Shown here: positions 24,336 through 33,074 of the stretch, in pieces | Layout: each line of letters opens with the position of its first letter | Position numbering within the stretch: the stretch's first letter is position 1 | Assembly (NCBI GenBank): GCA_937900415.1 | Contig: CALCEY010000001.1 | Coordinates: forward strand, 1 to 64,000 | DNA length: 64,000 bases | Origin: an uncultured Clostridia bacterium | GTDB taxonomy: Bacteria; Bacillota; Clostridia; Peptostreptococcales; Anaerovoracaceae | Reading direction: 5' to 3' | Program-made: the position numbers and the translations under genes | The notes under the pieces: model-generated | Told to the model about the DNA's origin: nothing | The model's input: only the letters and a program-made list of their open reading frames with translations | Database searches by the model: none

Positions 24336-24827
24336 ATGTTCAGAGAAATGCGAAGGAAGAAACAGCTGCTGCCTGAGGAGGAGACAATCGCTATTATGAA
24401 CCGGGCGACCTGCGCGGTTATAGGAGTAGTGGGAGACGCGGGCTACCCATATACCTTCCCTATAAGTCACGTATATGACGAAGAGAGCAACAAGATGTAT
24501 TTTCATTCAGCCGTATCAGGCCATAAGATAGATGCAATAAGAAACAATTCGAAAGCTTCGTTTTGTATAGTAGGACAAGACAAGGTCGTACCGGCCGAGT
24601 ATACGACGCGCTTTAGAAGCGTCGCAGGCTTCGGAAAGGCGTATATAGTGGAGGAAGAGGCAGAACGGCTGCGGGCTTTTAGGCTGCTTGCAGAAAAGTT
24701 CTGCATGTCGGCTTTGGGAAGATTTGATTCAGTCATAAAAGACGAAGCGCCTCATGCTGAGATTGTAGCTTTGGAAATAGAGCATATGACAGGAAAGGAA
24801 GCTATAGAATTAAATAGGATGAGGTAA
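24336..24827 (+). CDS. Pyridoxamine 5'-phosphate oxidase-family flavoprotein (NimA-like)
   Basis: A 163-residue split-barrel FMN protein. The opening MFREMRRKKQLLPEEETIAIM and the blocks AVIGVVGDAGYPYTFPISH, MYFHSAVSGHKIDAI and ASFCIVGQD match the NimA-like group of the PPOX superfamily, some members of which reduce nitro compounds while most have no known substrate. ATG 24336 has GAGGTG 6 nt upstream and is preferred over the in-frame ATG 24294, which overlaps the inferred promoter. It is monocistronic; a tRNA gene follows. Confidence 0.85.
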   Translation: MFREMRRKKQLLPEEETIAIMNRATCAVIGVVGDAGYPYTFPISHVYDEESNKMYFHSAVSGHKIDAIRNNSKASFCIVGQDKVVPAEYTTRFRSVAGFGKAYIVEEEAERLRAFRLLAEKFCMSALGRFDSVIKDEAPHAEIVALEIEHMTGKEAIELNRMR

Positions 24828-24900
24828 ATTGCCTGCGATATTGAAGTTTATAGTGTAAAAAGGGGCGGCGAGAAAGACTGCAAGAGCCGCCCGCGTACGG

Positions 24901-24976
24901 GATTTGTTAGCTCAGCCGGGAGAGCGTCTGGGTGACAACCAGAAGGTCGGCGGTTCGAGCCCGCCACAGATCACCA
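24901..24976 (+). tRNA. tRNA-Val (anticodon GAC)
   Basis: A 76-nt tRNA with acceptor GATTTGT / ACAGATC (one G-U pair), discriminator A, encoded CCA and T-loop GGTTCGAGCC. The anticodon stem TCTGG / CCAGA encloses GTGACAA, giving anticodon GAC (reads GUC and GUU). Position 32 is G, where a pyrimidine is almost universal. Everything else is normal. Confidence 0.85.
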
Positions 24977-25028
24977 AATCTAAATTTGAAGTCTTTTATC
25001 TATTCAGAGCGGAAGAAAAGACATAAAG

Positions 25029-25073
25029 AAATGCCGGGTTCATATGAAATCAGTTGAACCCGGCATTTCTTTA
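25029..25073 (+). terminator. Terminator after tRNA-Val
   Basis: AAATGCCGGGTTCA and TGAACCCGGCATTT form a 14-bp perfect stem with a 12-base loop, followed by CTTTATTT. Confidence 0.9.
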
Positions 25074-25239
25074 TTTGTAAGCTTCGGTTAATGAGGAGAT
25101 TAAAGAACAGCGTCTCAGATGAAAAATGCAGCAGATGACCTGTCTGCTCTGGGAAATTTTAGCTGAATATATGATTCTGAACCGGGAAATAATATGTCAA
25201 GAAGAAATGAACTGGCACATAAAAAATAGTAAATGCTGG

Positions 25240-25267
25240 TACTTTTAATTTCTTCCCTATAAAAGTA
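25240..25267 (+). promoter_or_regulatory. Inverted repeat in the arc operon control region
   Basis: TACTTTTA and TAAAAGTA, perfect 8-bp arms 12 bases apart, 66 bases before the arcB start. A second, weaker dyad GAAT/ATTC is at about 25166-25177 and could be an arginine-repressor half site. The remaining 25074-25332 shows no gene and no clear promoter. Confidence 0.35.
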
Positions 25268-25332
25268 AAATTTCAGATAGATACTATTGTCACAAATGCA
25301 AATGAAATTATGTTTAGAAAAGGAGAGAAAAA

Positions 25333-26328
25333 ATGGCAGTAAATTTAAAAGGCAGAAGCTTCTTAACTCTTATGGATTTCACACCGGAGGAAATCAGATA
25401 TATGCTTGACCTTTCCCATGATCTTAAGGCCAAAAAGAGAGCGGGCATCTACAATAATGTGCTGGCAGGAAAGAATATCTGCCTTCTGTTTGAAAAAACT
25501 TCAACAAGAACGAGATGCGCTTTTGAAGTAGCGGCTCTTGAAGAAGGTGCGCACGTTACATTCCTTGACAGCAAGAGTTCTCAGATGGGAAAGAAGGAAT
25601 CTCTGGAGGATACTGCTAAAGTTCTGGGCAGATTCTATGACGGAATCGAATACAGAGGATATGAGCAGGCGGTTGTTGAAGACCTGGCAAAATATGCAGG
25701 AGTACCGGTATGGAACGGACTTACTGACGTTGATCATCCTACTCAGATTCTTGCAGACTTGCTGACTATAGAGGAGCATGTAGCTAAGCCTCTTAATAAG
25801 GTAAAGGTGGTATTTGTTGGAGACGTAAGAAACAATATGTCTTATGCGTGGATGTACGGCTGTGCTAAGATGGGAATGCACTTTGTTGCATATGGTCCTT
25901 CCGAGCTCGCATCGCAGGTGGACGGCAGCGTGGTTGAAAGAGCAAGAGAAGTGGCTAAGGAAACTGGAGCGGTGATAGAGATAAGTTCAGACGCAGCATG
26001 CCTCAAGGGTGCAGACGTACTGTATACGGATATTTGGGCGTCGATGGGAGAAGAGGATCAGATTCCTGAAAGAGTAAAGATGCTCACACCTTACAGAGTG
26101 ACTAAGGAAATGCTTGCAGCGACAGAGAATGACGACGTTATTTTCATGCACTGCCTGCCATCATTCCATGACTTTGAAACTACTATGGCCAAGAGTCAGA
26201 AAGAATTGGGATACGACATCAGAGAAGTAACTGACGATGTATTCAAGTCAAGACATTCAAAGGTATTCGATGAGGCCGAAAACAGAATGCATACCATTAA
26301 GGCGGTTATCGTAGCTACAATTGCATAA
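25333..26328 (+). CDS. arcB: Ornithine carbamoyltransferase, catabolic
   Basis: Catalyses phosphorolysis of citrulline to ornithine and carbamoyl phosphate in the arginine deiminase pathway. The 331-residue chain has the carbamoyl phosphate site STRTR at 57-61, FLDSKSSQMGKKES, HPTQILADLLT and the ornithine-site HCLPSFHD. Chemically the enzyme is reversible; the catabolic role is inferred from arcA and arcC directly downstream. AAGGAGAG precedes ATG 25333. The gene is separated from arcA by a hairpin with no terminator tract. Confidence 0.96.
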   Translation: MAVNLKGRSFLTLMDFTPEEIRYMLDLSHDLKAKKRAGIYNNVLAGKNICLLFEKTSTRTRCAFEVAALEEGAHVTFLDSKSSQMGKKESLEDTAKVLGRFYDGIEYRGYEQAVVEDLAKYAGVPVWNGLTDVDHPTQILADLLTIEEHVAKPLNKVKVVFVGDVRNNMSYAWMYGCAKMGMHFVAYGPSELASQVDGSVVERAREVAKETGAVIEISSDAACLKGADVLYTDIWASMGEEDQIPERVKMLTPYRVTKEMLAATENDDVIFMHCLPSFHDFETTMAKSQKELGYDIREVTDDVFKSRHSKVFDEAENRMHTIKAVIVATIA

Positions 26329-26378
26329 TATTACAGTTGAAGCGCTTTCGCGCTGAATGTTTCAAGGTTAAGCATCAG

Positions 26379-26414
26379 CCCGAAGGGAGAAGAAAATGCC
26401 TTTCTCCCTTCGGG
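26379..26414 (+). promoter_or_regulatory. Intercistronic hairpin between arcB and arcA
   Basis: CCCGAAGGGAGAA and TTCTCCCTTCGGG form a 13-bp perfect stem. No T-run follows, so it is more likely an mRNA stabiliser or processing site than a terminator. A smaller hairpin AGCGC-TTTC-GCGCT lies at 26341-26354. Confidence 0.7.
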
Positions 26415-26457
26415 AATGGATTTGAGTTTGTGCTTAACGGAAAGGAGGACATAGAAT

Positions 26458-27681
26458 ATGTACCCTGGAATTCATAATTTTTCAGAAATAGGTAAGCTGA
26501 ACAAGGTTCTGCTTCACAGGCCGGGCCTTGAGCTGGAGGCTCTTACTCCTGCTACCATGGAAAGACTCCTCTTTGACGATATACCGTTTCTTAAGATTGC
26601 TCAGGAAGAGCATGATATTTTTGCCGATATACTCAAGGATAACGGAGCTGAGGTTATTTATTATGTTGATGAAACAGCGAAGGCTCTTGCCGACGCTGAA
26701 ATAAGAACCGAGTTTATCAATGAATTTCTTGATTTAAGCAATGTTAAAGCCGCAGGCCTGAGAGAATCTATAATAGAGTTTCTGATGTCAATGGAACCTG
26801 ACAAAATGGTTTCCAAGCTGATAGCCGGAGTAAAAAAGACAGACCTGTCTCAGCATGATAAAGTTACGTCGCTGTACGATATAATTGAAAATGATTACCC
26901 CTTCGTGTCAGACCCAATGCCGAACCTGTACTTTACAAGAGACCCAGGAGCCTGTGTGGGAAACGGTCTTAACCTGCATCGTATGAGCACGCCGGCGAGA
27001 AGGAGAGAAGCATTATTCCTCAAATATATGTTTAAATACAACAGAGATTTCGCAGCCGAGGAAGACAAGCTTTGGTATGACATATACGAAGATTATTCTA
27101 TAGAAGGCGGAGACGTCTTAGTGCTTTCAAAAGATGTGGTTGCCATAGGTCTTTCGCAGAGAACCACAGTAGACGGAATTGAAAGATTCGCAAAGAATCT
27201 GCTGCCTAATTCGGATTATAAGAAAATTCTTGTGTTCGATATTCCAAAATCAAGAGCTTTTATGCATCTGGATACGGTATTTACGATGATAGACTACGAT
27301 AAGTTTACTATACATCCTGAGATAGAGGGACCTCTCAGCGTATACGAGATTACCCTCACGGGAAATAACGAGCTGAAATTCAACGCTGTTAAAGAAGAGC
27401 TGAGTAAAATTCTGGCAAGAGAGCTTAAGCTTCCTGCCGTAGACCTTATAAGATGCGGAGGCGGAGATATGATGGCGTCTCAGAGAGAACAGTGGAACGA
27501 TGGTTCCAACACCTTGTGCATAGCTCCCGGAACGGTGGTTACCTACGAGAGAAACTATGTTTCCAACGAGCTTATGGAAAAGAAGGGGATCAAGGTTCTC
27601 ACCATGCCTTCATCGGAACTTTCAAGAGGAAGAGGCGGCCCAAGATGTATGTCCTGTCCTGTCAACAGGGATGATTTATAG
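26458..27681 (+). CDS. arcA: Arginine deiminase
   Basis: Hydrolyses arginine to citrulline and ammonia, first step of the fermentative pathway that yields ATP. Length 407 is normal. The guanidino-group fold is shown by HRPGLELEALTP, PNLYFTRDPG, SIEGGDVLVLS, the HLDTVFTMID segment with the catalytic His, GGGDMMASQREQWNDGSN and the terminal RCMSCP, whose first Cys (residue 397) is the nucleophile. A strong AAAGGAGG site precedes the ATG. It is co-transcribed with arcB and arcC. Confidence 0.97.
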   Translation: MYPGIHNFSEIGKLNKVLLHRPGLELEALTPATMERLLFDDIPFLKIAQEEHDIFADILKDNGAEVIYYVDETAKALADAEIRTEFINEFLDLSNVKAAGLRESIIEFLMSMEPDKMVSKLIAGVKKTDLSQHDKVTSLYDIIENDYPFVSDPMPNLYFTRDPGACVGNGLNLHRMSTPARRREALFLKYMFKYNRDFAAEEDKLWYDIYEDYSIEGGDVLVLSKDVVAIGLSQRTTVDGIERFAKNLLPNSDYKKILVFDIPKSRAFMHLDTVFTMIDYDKFTIHPEIEGPLSVYEITLTGNNELKFNAVKEELSKILARELKLPAVDLIRCGGGDMMASQREQWNDGSNTLCIAPGTVVTYERNYVSNELMEKKGIKVLTMPSSELSRGRGGPRCMSCPVNRDDL

Positions 27682-27727
27682 AAGACCGTTGTTTATAACT
27701 AAATGCGATTAAGGAGAGAGTAAAGTT

Positions 27728-28669
27728 ATGCAGAAAATAGTTGTTGCTTTAGGGGGAAACGCATTGCAGTCGGGAAGCGGTCCGGCTACTGCCGAGGCGC
27801 AGTTGGACGTAGTAAAAAAGACATGCGAGCATATAGCTGAAATCAGCGACAGAGGGTATGAAGTCGCCGTTGTTCACGGTAACGGCCCTCAGGTAGGAAG
27901 AATACTTTTAGCTTCAGAGACTGCCAGGGATGTAACTCCGGCCATGCCTTTCGACGTGTGCGGAGCTATGTCACAAGGATATATAGGCTATCATCTTCAA
28001 CAGGCATTGAAATTTGCGCTGAAGAAGAGAAAAAGAAATGTTCCGGTAGTTACTTTAGCCACACAGGTCGTTGTGGATGAAAATGACCCGGGCTTTAAAA
28101 ATCCGACTAAGCCGATAGGACCTTTTTACTCGGAGGAAGAGGCAAAGGCCATGGTTGAAGAAAAGGGATATTCTGTAAAAGAGGACGCCGGAAGAGGCTG
28201 GAGAAGAGTAGTTGCTTCTCCTATCCCCAAGAAAATCGTTGAAATTGATTCTGTAAGAAAACTTTGGGATACCACCATCGTAATCACCTGCGGAGGCGGC
28301 GGAATTCCTGTTATAGAAAAAGCAGACGGTTCTCTTGAAGGCGTAGCCGCAGTTATAGATAAGGACTTTGCAGCCGAGCTTTTAGCGGAGGAAATAGGAG
28401 CAGACGCTCTCATGATTCTGACTGAAGTAGAAAAGGTAGCTGTAAACTTCAATAAGCCAAATCAGGAAGACCTGGGTCATATGACCTATGAGGAAGCCGA
28501 AAAGCATTGCAATGAGGGACAGTTTGCTCCCGGAAGCATGCTTCCTAAGGTTCAGGCCGCAATGAAATTTGTAAAGGCAAATCCTGATAAGAAAGCCATC
28601 ATAACCTCTCTTGACAAAGCTATCGACGCTTTGGAAGGAAAGACAGGTACTGTAATTACATTTGCATAG
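27728..28669 (+). CDS. arcC: Carbamate kinase
   Basis: Transfers phosphate from carbamoyl phosphate to ADP, giving the ATP of the arginine deiminase pathway. The 313-residue sequence shows KIVVALGGNALQ at the N-terminus, VVHGNGPQVG, the DVCGAMSQGYIGY block, GWRRVVASPIPK, CGGGGIPV and AVIDKDFAAELLAEEI, all standard in carbamate kinases. AGGAGAG lies upstream. No arcD antiporter is in the window; a LysE-type exporter is nearby on the other strand. Confidence 0.97.
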   Translation: MQKIVVALGGNALQSGSGPATAEAQLDVVKKTCEHIAEISDRGYEVAVVHGNGPQVGRILLASETARDVTPAMPFDVCGAMSQGYIGYHLQQALKFALKKRKRNVPVVTLATQVVVDENDPGFKNPTKPIGPFYSEEEAKAMVEEKGYSVKEDAGRGWRRVVASPIPKKIVEIDSVRKLWDTTIVITCGGGGIPVIEKADGSLEGVAAVIDKDFAAELLAEEIGADALMILTEVEKVAVNFNKPNQEDLGHMTYEEAEKHCNEGQFAPGSMLPKVQAAMKFVKANPDKKAIITSLDKAIDALEGKTGTVITFA

Positions 28670-28680
28670 TGATTATGAAT

Positions 28681-28724
28681 AAAAATGAACCGCCCGGTAT
28701 GAAGCTGAGGCGGTTCATTTTTTG
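28681..28724. terminator. Bidirectional terminator after arcC
   Basis: AAAAATGAACCGCC and GGCGGTTCATTTTTT form a long stem with A and T tracts on the two sides; it serves arcC and the convergent aminopeptidase gene. Confidence 0.9.
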
Positions 28725-28773
28725 TATATAATACCAGCTTTGCATATGTTCCTGTGTTAAACGCCTGCAAGAT

Positions 28774-30522
28774 TTATATTTCCGCAGTCTGTTCGTAAAG
28801 CCAGCGTTTGACTTTTTCATCAAGAAGCGGAGAAAGCGTTTCATAAACATGCTTATGGTAGCGGTTGAGCCAAATTCGCTCTTCGTCGGTCATCATTTCC
28901 GGAATAACGGCGTCTTTGTCGAAGGGGCAGAGGGTTATGCTTTCAAAGGCCAAGAGTTCTCCGTCCTTTTTACATAAGAGCTCATTTTCGAGTCTTATGC
29001 CGAACTCTCCCTCGACGTATACTCCCGGTTCGTCGGTAGTAATCATTCCCGGTTCTATTGCGGCCGTTCCTTTCGGACTTATTGTGTTAGGTCCTTCGTG
29101 AACGCTGAGCATGTGTCCTACGCCGTGGCCGGTGCCGTGATTGAAGTCAAGACCTGCATTGCGGAGCGGTTTGCGGGCTTTTTCGTCAAGCTGTTTTCCG
29201 CAGGTTCCTTCGGGAAAACGGCAGGAGGCCAAAGCTATATGACTTTTCAGGACGAGAGTATAATATTTGCGCATTTTTTCAGTAAGCGGTCCCAGCGCTA
29301 TCGTTCGAGTAATGTCGGTGGTTCCGCCGTTATATTGGCCTCCTGAATCGACGAGAAAGAACCCTTCGGGTTTTAATTGCCTGTCTGTTTCGGGAGCAGC
29401 GCTGTAGTGTACTATGGCGCCGTCCGGGCCGTAACCGGCTATGGTTGCGAAACTTGGGCCAAGGAAGTTGCCGCGGCTGCGGCGACATTCTTCAAGATAG
29501 TTTGAAGCTGAGATTTCCGTGATATTTTTGCCGCAGAAAAAAGCTTCTTTTTTCAGATGGTATATAAAATCGGTAACCGCCGCGCCGTCTTGGATATGGA
29601 CGGCGCGGGAGCTCTTTATTTCGGTATGGTTTTTTACGGCCTTCATCAACTGTATGGGGGAGGGTTCGTCAATGATGGTTACACTGTCCGGAATATTTTT
29701 TATGATGGTATAAGAGGCGGCGCCGCAATCGGTTAGAAGAACGGCTCCGTTAGGCAGACTGCGTATATCTTCATATATCATAAAATAATTTTTTGTCGTT
29801 ACGCCGGATGGGATTACAGAATCGTCGCAGGCTTCGTCAAAGATATAAAGCCGTACCTCGTCGGGCGTGATGAGAGTGAAGGCAAAAAATACAGGGGTAT
29901 CCTCTACGTCGCTTCCCCGCAGATTGAAGAGCCAAGCTGTTTCCTCAAGCCGCGTTATAAGATGATAATCGGCTCCTTTTTCCCTTAATATCGCTCGAAG
30001 CTCTCTGAGTTTATCCACGCAGCTTTTTCCTGTGACAGACAGCGGGAGTGCTGATATGGGTTTTCCGCACAGTTCGGGACGGGTTTTCCACATTTCATCA
30101 GCAAGATCTATGTCGTAAGCCAAAGTAATGTTTTTATCCCTTAGGGATGAAGCGTATTCTTCACCGTCTTTGAAGCTTACAACTCTGCCGTCAAAGGCCA
30201 GTTTTCCGCCGTCCGGAATATGCAGTTTTAAAAATTCGGAGATAGAGGGAACTCCTTCTTCACCTGATTTTTTCAATTCTATTCCGCTTCCGGCGAGCTC
30301 TTTCGCCGCTTGGAGAAAATATCTGCCGTCGGTCCAAAGTCCGGCTTCATCGGGGGTCACGACTAAAGTGCCGGCAGAGCCTGTAAAGCCTGAAATGAAT
30401 TTTCGGCATTTGAAATAGTCGTTGACATATTCCGAGCCGTGAAAGTCTGTGGTAGGTACGACATATGCGTCTATATTTCCGGATTTCATCAGCGCGCGGA
30501 GCTCTCTAACTTCTTTTCTCAT
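28774..30522 (-). CDS. Xaa-Pro aminopeptidase (M24B family)
   Basis: A cytosolic metallopeptidase that removes the N-terminal residue before proline. At 582 residues it belongs to the long three-domain form: two creatinase-like N-terminal domains (VPTTDFHGSEYVNDYF, GFTGSAGTLVV, TDGRYFLQA) and a C-terminal pita-bread domain. Metal ligands are in FLVDSGGQY and TTDITRTI (two Asp), GTGHGVGHML (His), TDEPGVY and RLENELL (two Glu). GGGAGG lies 6 nt before the ATG. It is encoded convergently with the arc operon and may feed peptide-derived amino acids to it. Confidence 0.94.
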   Translation of the reverse strand: MRKEVRELRALMKSGNIDAYVVPTTDFHGSEYVNDYFKCRKFISGFTGSAGTLVVTPDEAGLWTDGRYFLQAAKELAGSGIELKKSGEEGVPSISEFLKLHIPDGGKLAFDGRVVSFKDGEEYASSLRDKNITLAYDIDLADEMWKTRPELCGKPISALPLSVTGKSCVDKLRELRAILREKGADYHLITRLEETAWLFNLRGSDVEDTPVFFAFTLITPDEVRLYIFDEACDDSVIPSGVTTKNYFMIYEDIRSLPNGAVLLTDCGAASYTIIKNIPDSVTIIDEPSPIQLMKAVKNHTEIKSSRAVHIQDGAAVTDFIYHLKKEAFFCGKNITEISASNYLEECRRSRGNFLGPSFATIAGYGPDGAIVHYSAAPETDRQLKPEGFFLVDSGGQYNGGTTDITRTIALGPLTEKMRKYYTLVLKSHIALASCRFPEGTCGKQLDEKARKPLRNAGLDFNHGTGHGVGHMLSVHEGPNTISPKGTAAIEPGMITTDEPGVYVEGEFGIRLENELLCKKDGELLAFESITLCPFDKDAVIPEMMTDEERIWLNRYHKHVYETLSPLLDEKVKRWLYEQTAEI

Positions 30523-30677
30523 CTTGTTCCTCCCGGTATAAATTCCCTATTAAAATAATATGTGTATTTTTATCTTATTTATGTTTTTAAATATAGCTTA
30601 ATTACCGACTTATTGTTCGGCTTACGCATTGAGTAGTTTTATCACAGCGCGTATAAAGTCCATTATTTGACTAAAAA

Positions 30678-31295
30678 CTATACCAGCGACAGGTCGATAA
30701 AATTCCATAGGAGCTTAGCTCCGTAGAAGATTACTATGGCGCCGCAGATTATGTTTATTATCCGAAGAGCTTTCGGTGTAAATTTAGCGCTGAACAGTGA
30801 TATTACCGTGGAAATTGTAATAAACCAAATTACTGAAGCTGACGCAAAGCCTCCGACGAATAAAAAATCAGTGCCCTCGGGAAGCGTTGCCTTGAATGCT
30901 CCCAGCATCATGCTGCCGTCTATCAAAGCCTGCGGATTGAACCACGTTACCACGCATGCGGTGGTGATGACTTTGATTATAGGGACGTTTACGTCTTTTC
31001 CCTTATCCAAAGACTCTTCTTTTGAACGGACGAGGCCGATTCCTATCCATATCACTATGAGACTTCCTGCTGCAAGAACTATCATTTCAAGCAGGGCAGA
31101 GGCTGACATTACGGCTCCTATGCCGAAAAAACAGGCAAGCCCCAGCGTTACGTCGAAAAAGATGACTATGAGAGCTGTGGCGTAAACTCTTTTTACAGGC
31201 TGAGTAAGAGCTGTGTTTATGACGAATAGATTTTGCAGACCTATGGGAGCCACGTATGCAAGTCCCATGGTCAGACCTTGAAGGTATATATCCAA
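30678..31295 (-). CDS. LysE/ArgO-family amino-acid exporter, TTG start
   Basis: A 205-residue membrane protein with about six hydrophobic segments. The start MGLAYVAPIGLQNLFVINTAL and the block TWFNPQALIDGSMMLGAF match LysE/ArgO exporters of lysine and arginine; the APIGxQN and NPQALID motifs are characteristic. The start is TTG at 31295-31293, 7 nt after AGGAGG; an upstream in-frame ATG at 31373 overlaps the -35 box of the promoter and is excluded. Proximity to the arginine deiminase operon makes export of arginine, citrulline or ornithine an attractive but unproven role. Confidence 0.88.
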   Translation of the reverse strand: MDIYLQGLTMGLAYVAPIGLQNLFVINTALTQPVKRVYATALIVIFFDVTLGLACFFGIGAVMSASALLEMIVLAAGSLIVIWIGIGLVRSKEESLDKGKDVNVPIIKVITTACVVTWFNPQALIDGSMMLGAFKATLPEGTDFLFVGGFASASVIWFITISTVISLFSAKFTPKALRIINIICGAIVIFYGAKLLWNFIDLSLV

Positions 31296-31344
31296 CGGCT
31301 GACCTCCTGAAAATATATTTACTCTGTTTTTATTAACTGATATA

Positions 31345-31373
31345 ATTATATTATTTATCGCTATGCAGTTCAA
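31345..31373 (-). promoter_or_regulatory. Sigma-A promoter of the LysE-type gene
   Basis: On the minus strand TTGAAC (31373-31368), 17 bases, TATAAT (31350-31345): near-consensus with ideal spacing. Start of transcription is expected near 31338, giving a leader of about 40 nt. Confidence 0.85.
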
Positions 31374-31574
31374 TAGCGCAAAGCAGCTATTAAGTAAGAA
31401 AGTTCTGCGATGAAAACTTGCCGTATTTGCTCTCGTTTTTGAAGATGGGAAAAGATCGGCTGTTCAGAAACAGATTTGTCGGAAACCCGCAGATTATAGT
31501 CGAGCTGGTTAAGCTGCCATGGCGAAGATACAGAGAAGAGTTAAAAGACGACGATTTCAGAGGAGAATATAAAA

Positions 31575-32330
31575 ATGAAGCTTATTTCTTGGAATGTAAA
31601 CGGCCTGAGAGCCGTAATGGGCAAAGGCTTTATGGATTATTTCAATCAATCCGAAGCAGATATATTTTGCTTGCAGGAGACTAAAATGCAGGAGGGACAG
31701 CTGGAGCTTTCTCTTCCGGGTTATTATCAATACTGGAATTATGCGGAAAAGAAGGGCTATTCAGGAACGGCTGTATTTTCCAGAAAAGAGGCTAAAAGCG
31801 TTTCTTACGGCATAGGAGTAGAGGAGCACGATAAAGAGGGGAGAGTTATAACTCTTGAGTTTGACGACTTTTATTTTATAACCGTCTACACGCCGAATTC
31901 TCAGGAGGAATTGAAGAGGCTGGATTACAGAATGAGGTGGGAAGATGATTTCCTGTTGTATATTAAGAAGCTTAACGATAAAAAGCCTGTAATATATGCG
32001 GGAGATTTAAACGTGGCAAGACTTGAAATCGACCTTAAGAATCCGCGTCCCAATAGAAGAAACGCAGGCTTCACCGATGAAGAAAGGGGGAAGATAGAGG
32101 CGGTTTTAGCAGCGGGCTTTATAGATACCTTCAGATATTTTTATCCTGATACCGAGGAGGCTTATTCATGGTGGTCATATAGATTCAAGGCTCGTGCCAG
32201 AAATGCAGGGTGGCGTATCGACTATTTTATTGCATCGGAAAAATTAAAGGACAAGCTTTTAGACGCAAAAATACATAGCGACGTCATAGGCTCGGATCAC
32301 TGTCCCGTGGAGCTTGATATAGAACTTTAG
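31575..32330 (+). CDS. xth: Exodeoxyribonuclease III / AP endonuclease
   Basis: A base-excision repair nuclease that cuts at abasic sites and degrades one strand from 3' ends. The 251 residues contain the family motifs SWNVNGLRA (Asn), LQETKMQ (metal Glu), YTPNSQ (Tyr), GDLNVA (Asp/Asn), FTDEERG, SWWSYRFKARARNAGWRIDY-type C-terminal text (WRIDYFIAS) and GSDHCPVELDI with the catalytic Asp-His. AGAGGAG precedes the ATG. No other repair gene is contiguous, though an AlkD-like gene lies 750 bp away. Confidence 0.96.
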   Translation: MKLISWNVNGLRAVMGKGFMDYFNQSEADIFCLQETKMQEGQLELSLPGYYQYWNYAEKKGYSGTAVFSRKEAKSVSYGIGVEEHDKEGRVITLEFDDFYFITVYTPNSQEELKRLDYRMRWEDDFLLYIKKLNDKKPVIYAGDLNVARLEIDLKNPRPNRRNAGFTDEERGKIEAVLAAGFIDTFRYFYPDTEEAYSWWSYRFKARARNAGWRIDYFIASEKLKDKLLDAKIHSDVIGSDHCPVELDIEL

Positions 32331-32433
32331 ACCTTTAACGGCGTTGGTCTCATGTGGTGTTTTTACGGAATATTTTTTCCTGAAACGGTAAAAATAACGT
32401 GCGTAGAGATTATTTATGAGATGGAGGAACGTT

Positions 32434-32967
32434 ATGGAATTAAAAGGTTCAAAGACGGAAGCCAATCTTATGGCAGCTTTCGGGGGAGAATCGCAGGCGC
32501 GCAATAAATATACCTTTTATGCCGGAGCGGCAAAAAGCGAGGGGTATGAGCAGATAGCCGCATTCTTTCAAAAGACGGCGGATAATGAGAAAGAGCATGC
32601 TGAAATCTGGTTTAAGGCTTTAGAGGGAATAGGGGACACATCTGCCAATCTTCTTGCAGGAATAACCGGAGAAAATTACGAATGGACCGTGATGTACGAT
32701 CAGTTTGCCAAGGACGCGGAGGAGGAAGGCTTTACCGAACTGGCAGCCAAATTCAGAATGGTCGGAGCAGTGGAAAAGTCCCATGAAGAGAGATATCAGA
32801 AGCTGCTTGACAATATTAGGAACGGAAAGGTTTTCAGCAAAGAAGGGGAAGTGATGTGGGAATGCCGCAACTGCGGACATTTGCATTTTGGCAAAGAGGC
32901 GCCTCAGATTTGCCCTGTATGCGAGCATTTGCAGTCATTTTTTCAGGTTAAAGAAGAAAATTATTGA
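32434..32967 (+). CDS. Rubrerythrin
   Basis: A diiron peroxidase that protects anaerobes from hydrogen peroxide. The 177 residues comprise a four-helix ferritin-like domain with iron ligands in GGESQARNKY (Glu19), DNEKEHAEIW and GAVEKSHEERY, and a C-terminal rubredoxin domain with CRNCGH and CPVCEH. ATG 32434 follows GGAGGA; an ATG six codons upstream has no ribosome site. It supports an anaerobic, oxygen-avoiding host. Confidence 0.95.
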   Translation: MELKGSKTEANLMAAFGGESQARNKYTFYAGAAKSEGYEQIAAFFQKTADNEKEHAEIWFKALEGIGDTSANLLAGITGENYEWTVMYDQFAKDAEEEGFTELAAKFRMVGAVEKSHEERYQKLLDNIRNGKVFSKEGEVMWECRNCGHLHFGKEAPQICPVCEHLQSFFQVKEENY

Positions 32968-32993
32968 TTTGAAAATATTTCAGACTGTTTTGA

Positions 32994-33044
32994 GCTGCTT
33001 TCGGGTCTGCGCCTGCGCTTTTGCCACCCGGACCCGAAAACAGC
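32994..33044. terminator. Hairpin after rubrerythrin gene
   Basis: GCTGCTTTCGGGTC and GACCCGAAAACAGC pair around a 22-base loop. No T-run follows, so it may be a weak terminator or an mRNA 3'-end stem. Confidence 0.5.
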
Positions 33045-33074
33045 CGACGGCGGAAATTTTAAAAGGAAGAGAAT

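Noticed and set aside
25205..25225. TGGCAC sequence in the arc upstream region as a sigma-54 promoter
   Set aside because: No GC-containing -12 element occurs at the required ten-base distance.
31403..31684. An open frame that runs into the start of the exonuclease III gene (text such as GKDRLFRNRFVGNPQII)
   Set aside because: The composition looks protein-like, but there is no ribosome site, it overlaps xth by over 100 bases and I recognise no family. It may be a remnant of a lost gene, which I cannot support.
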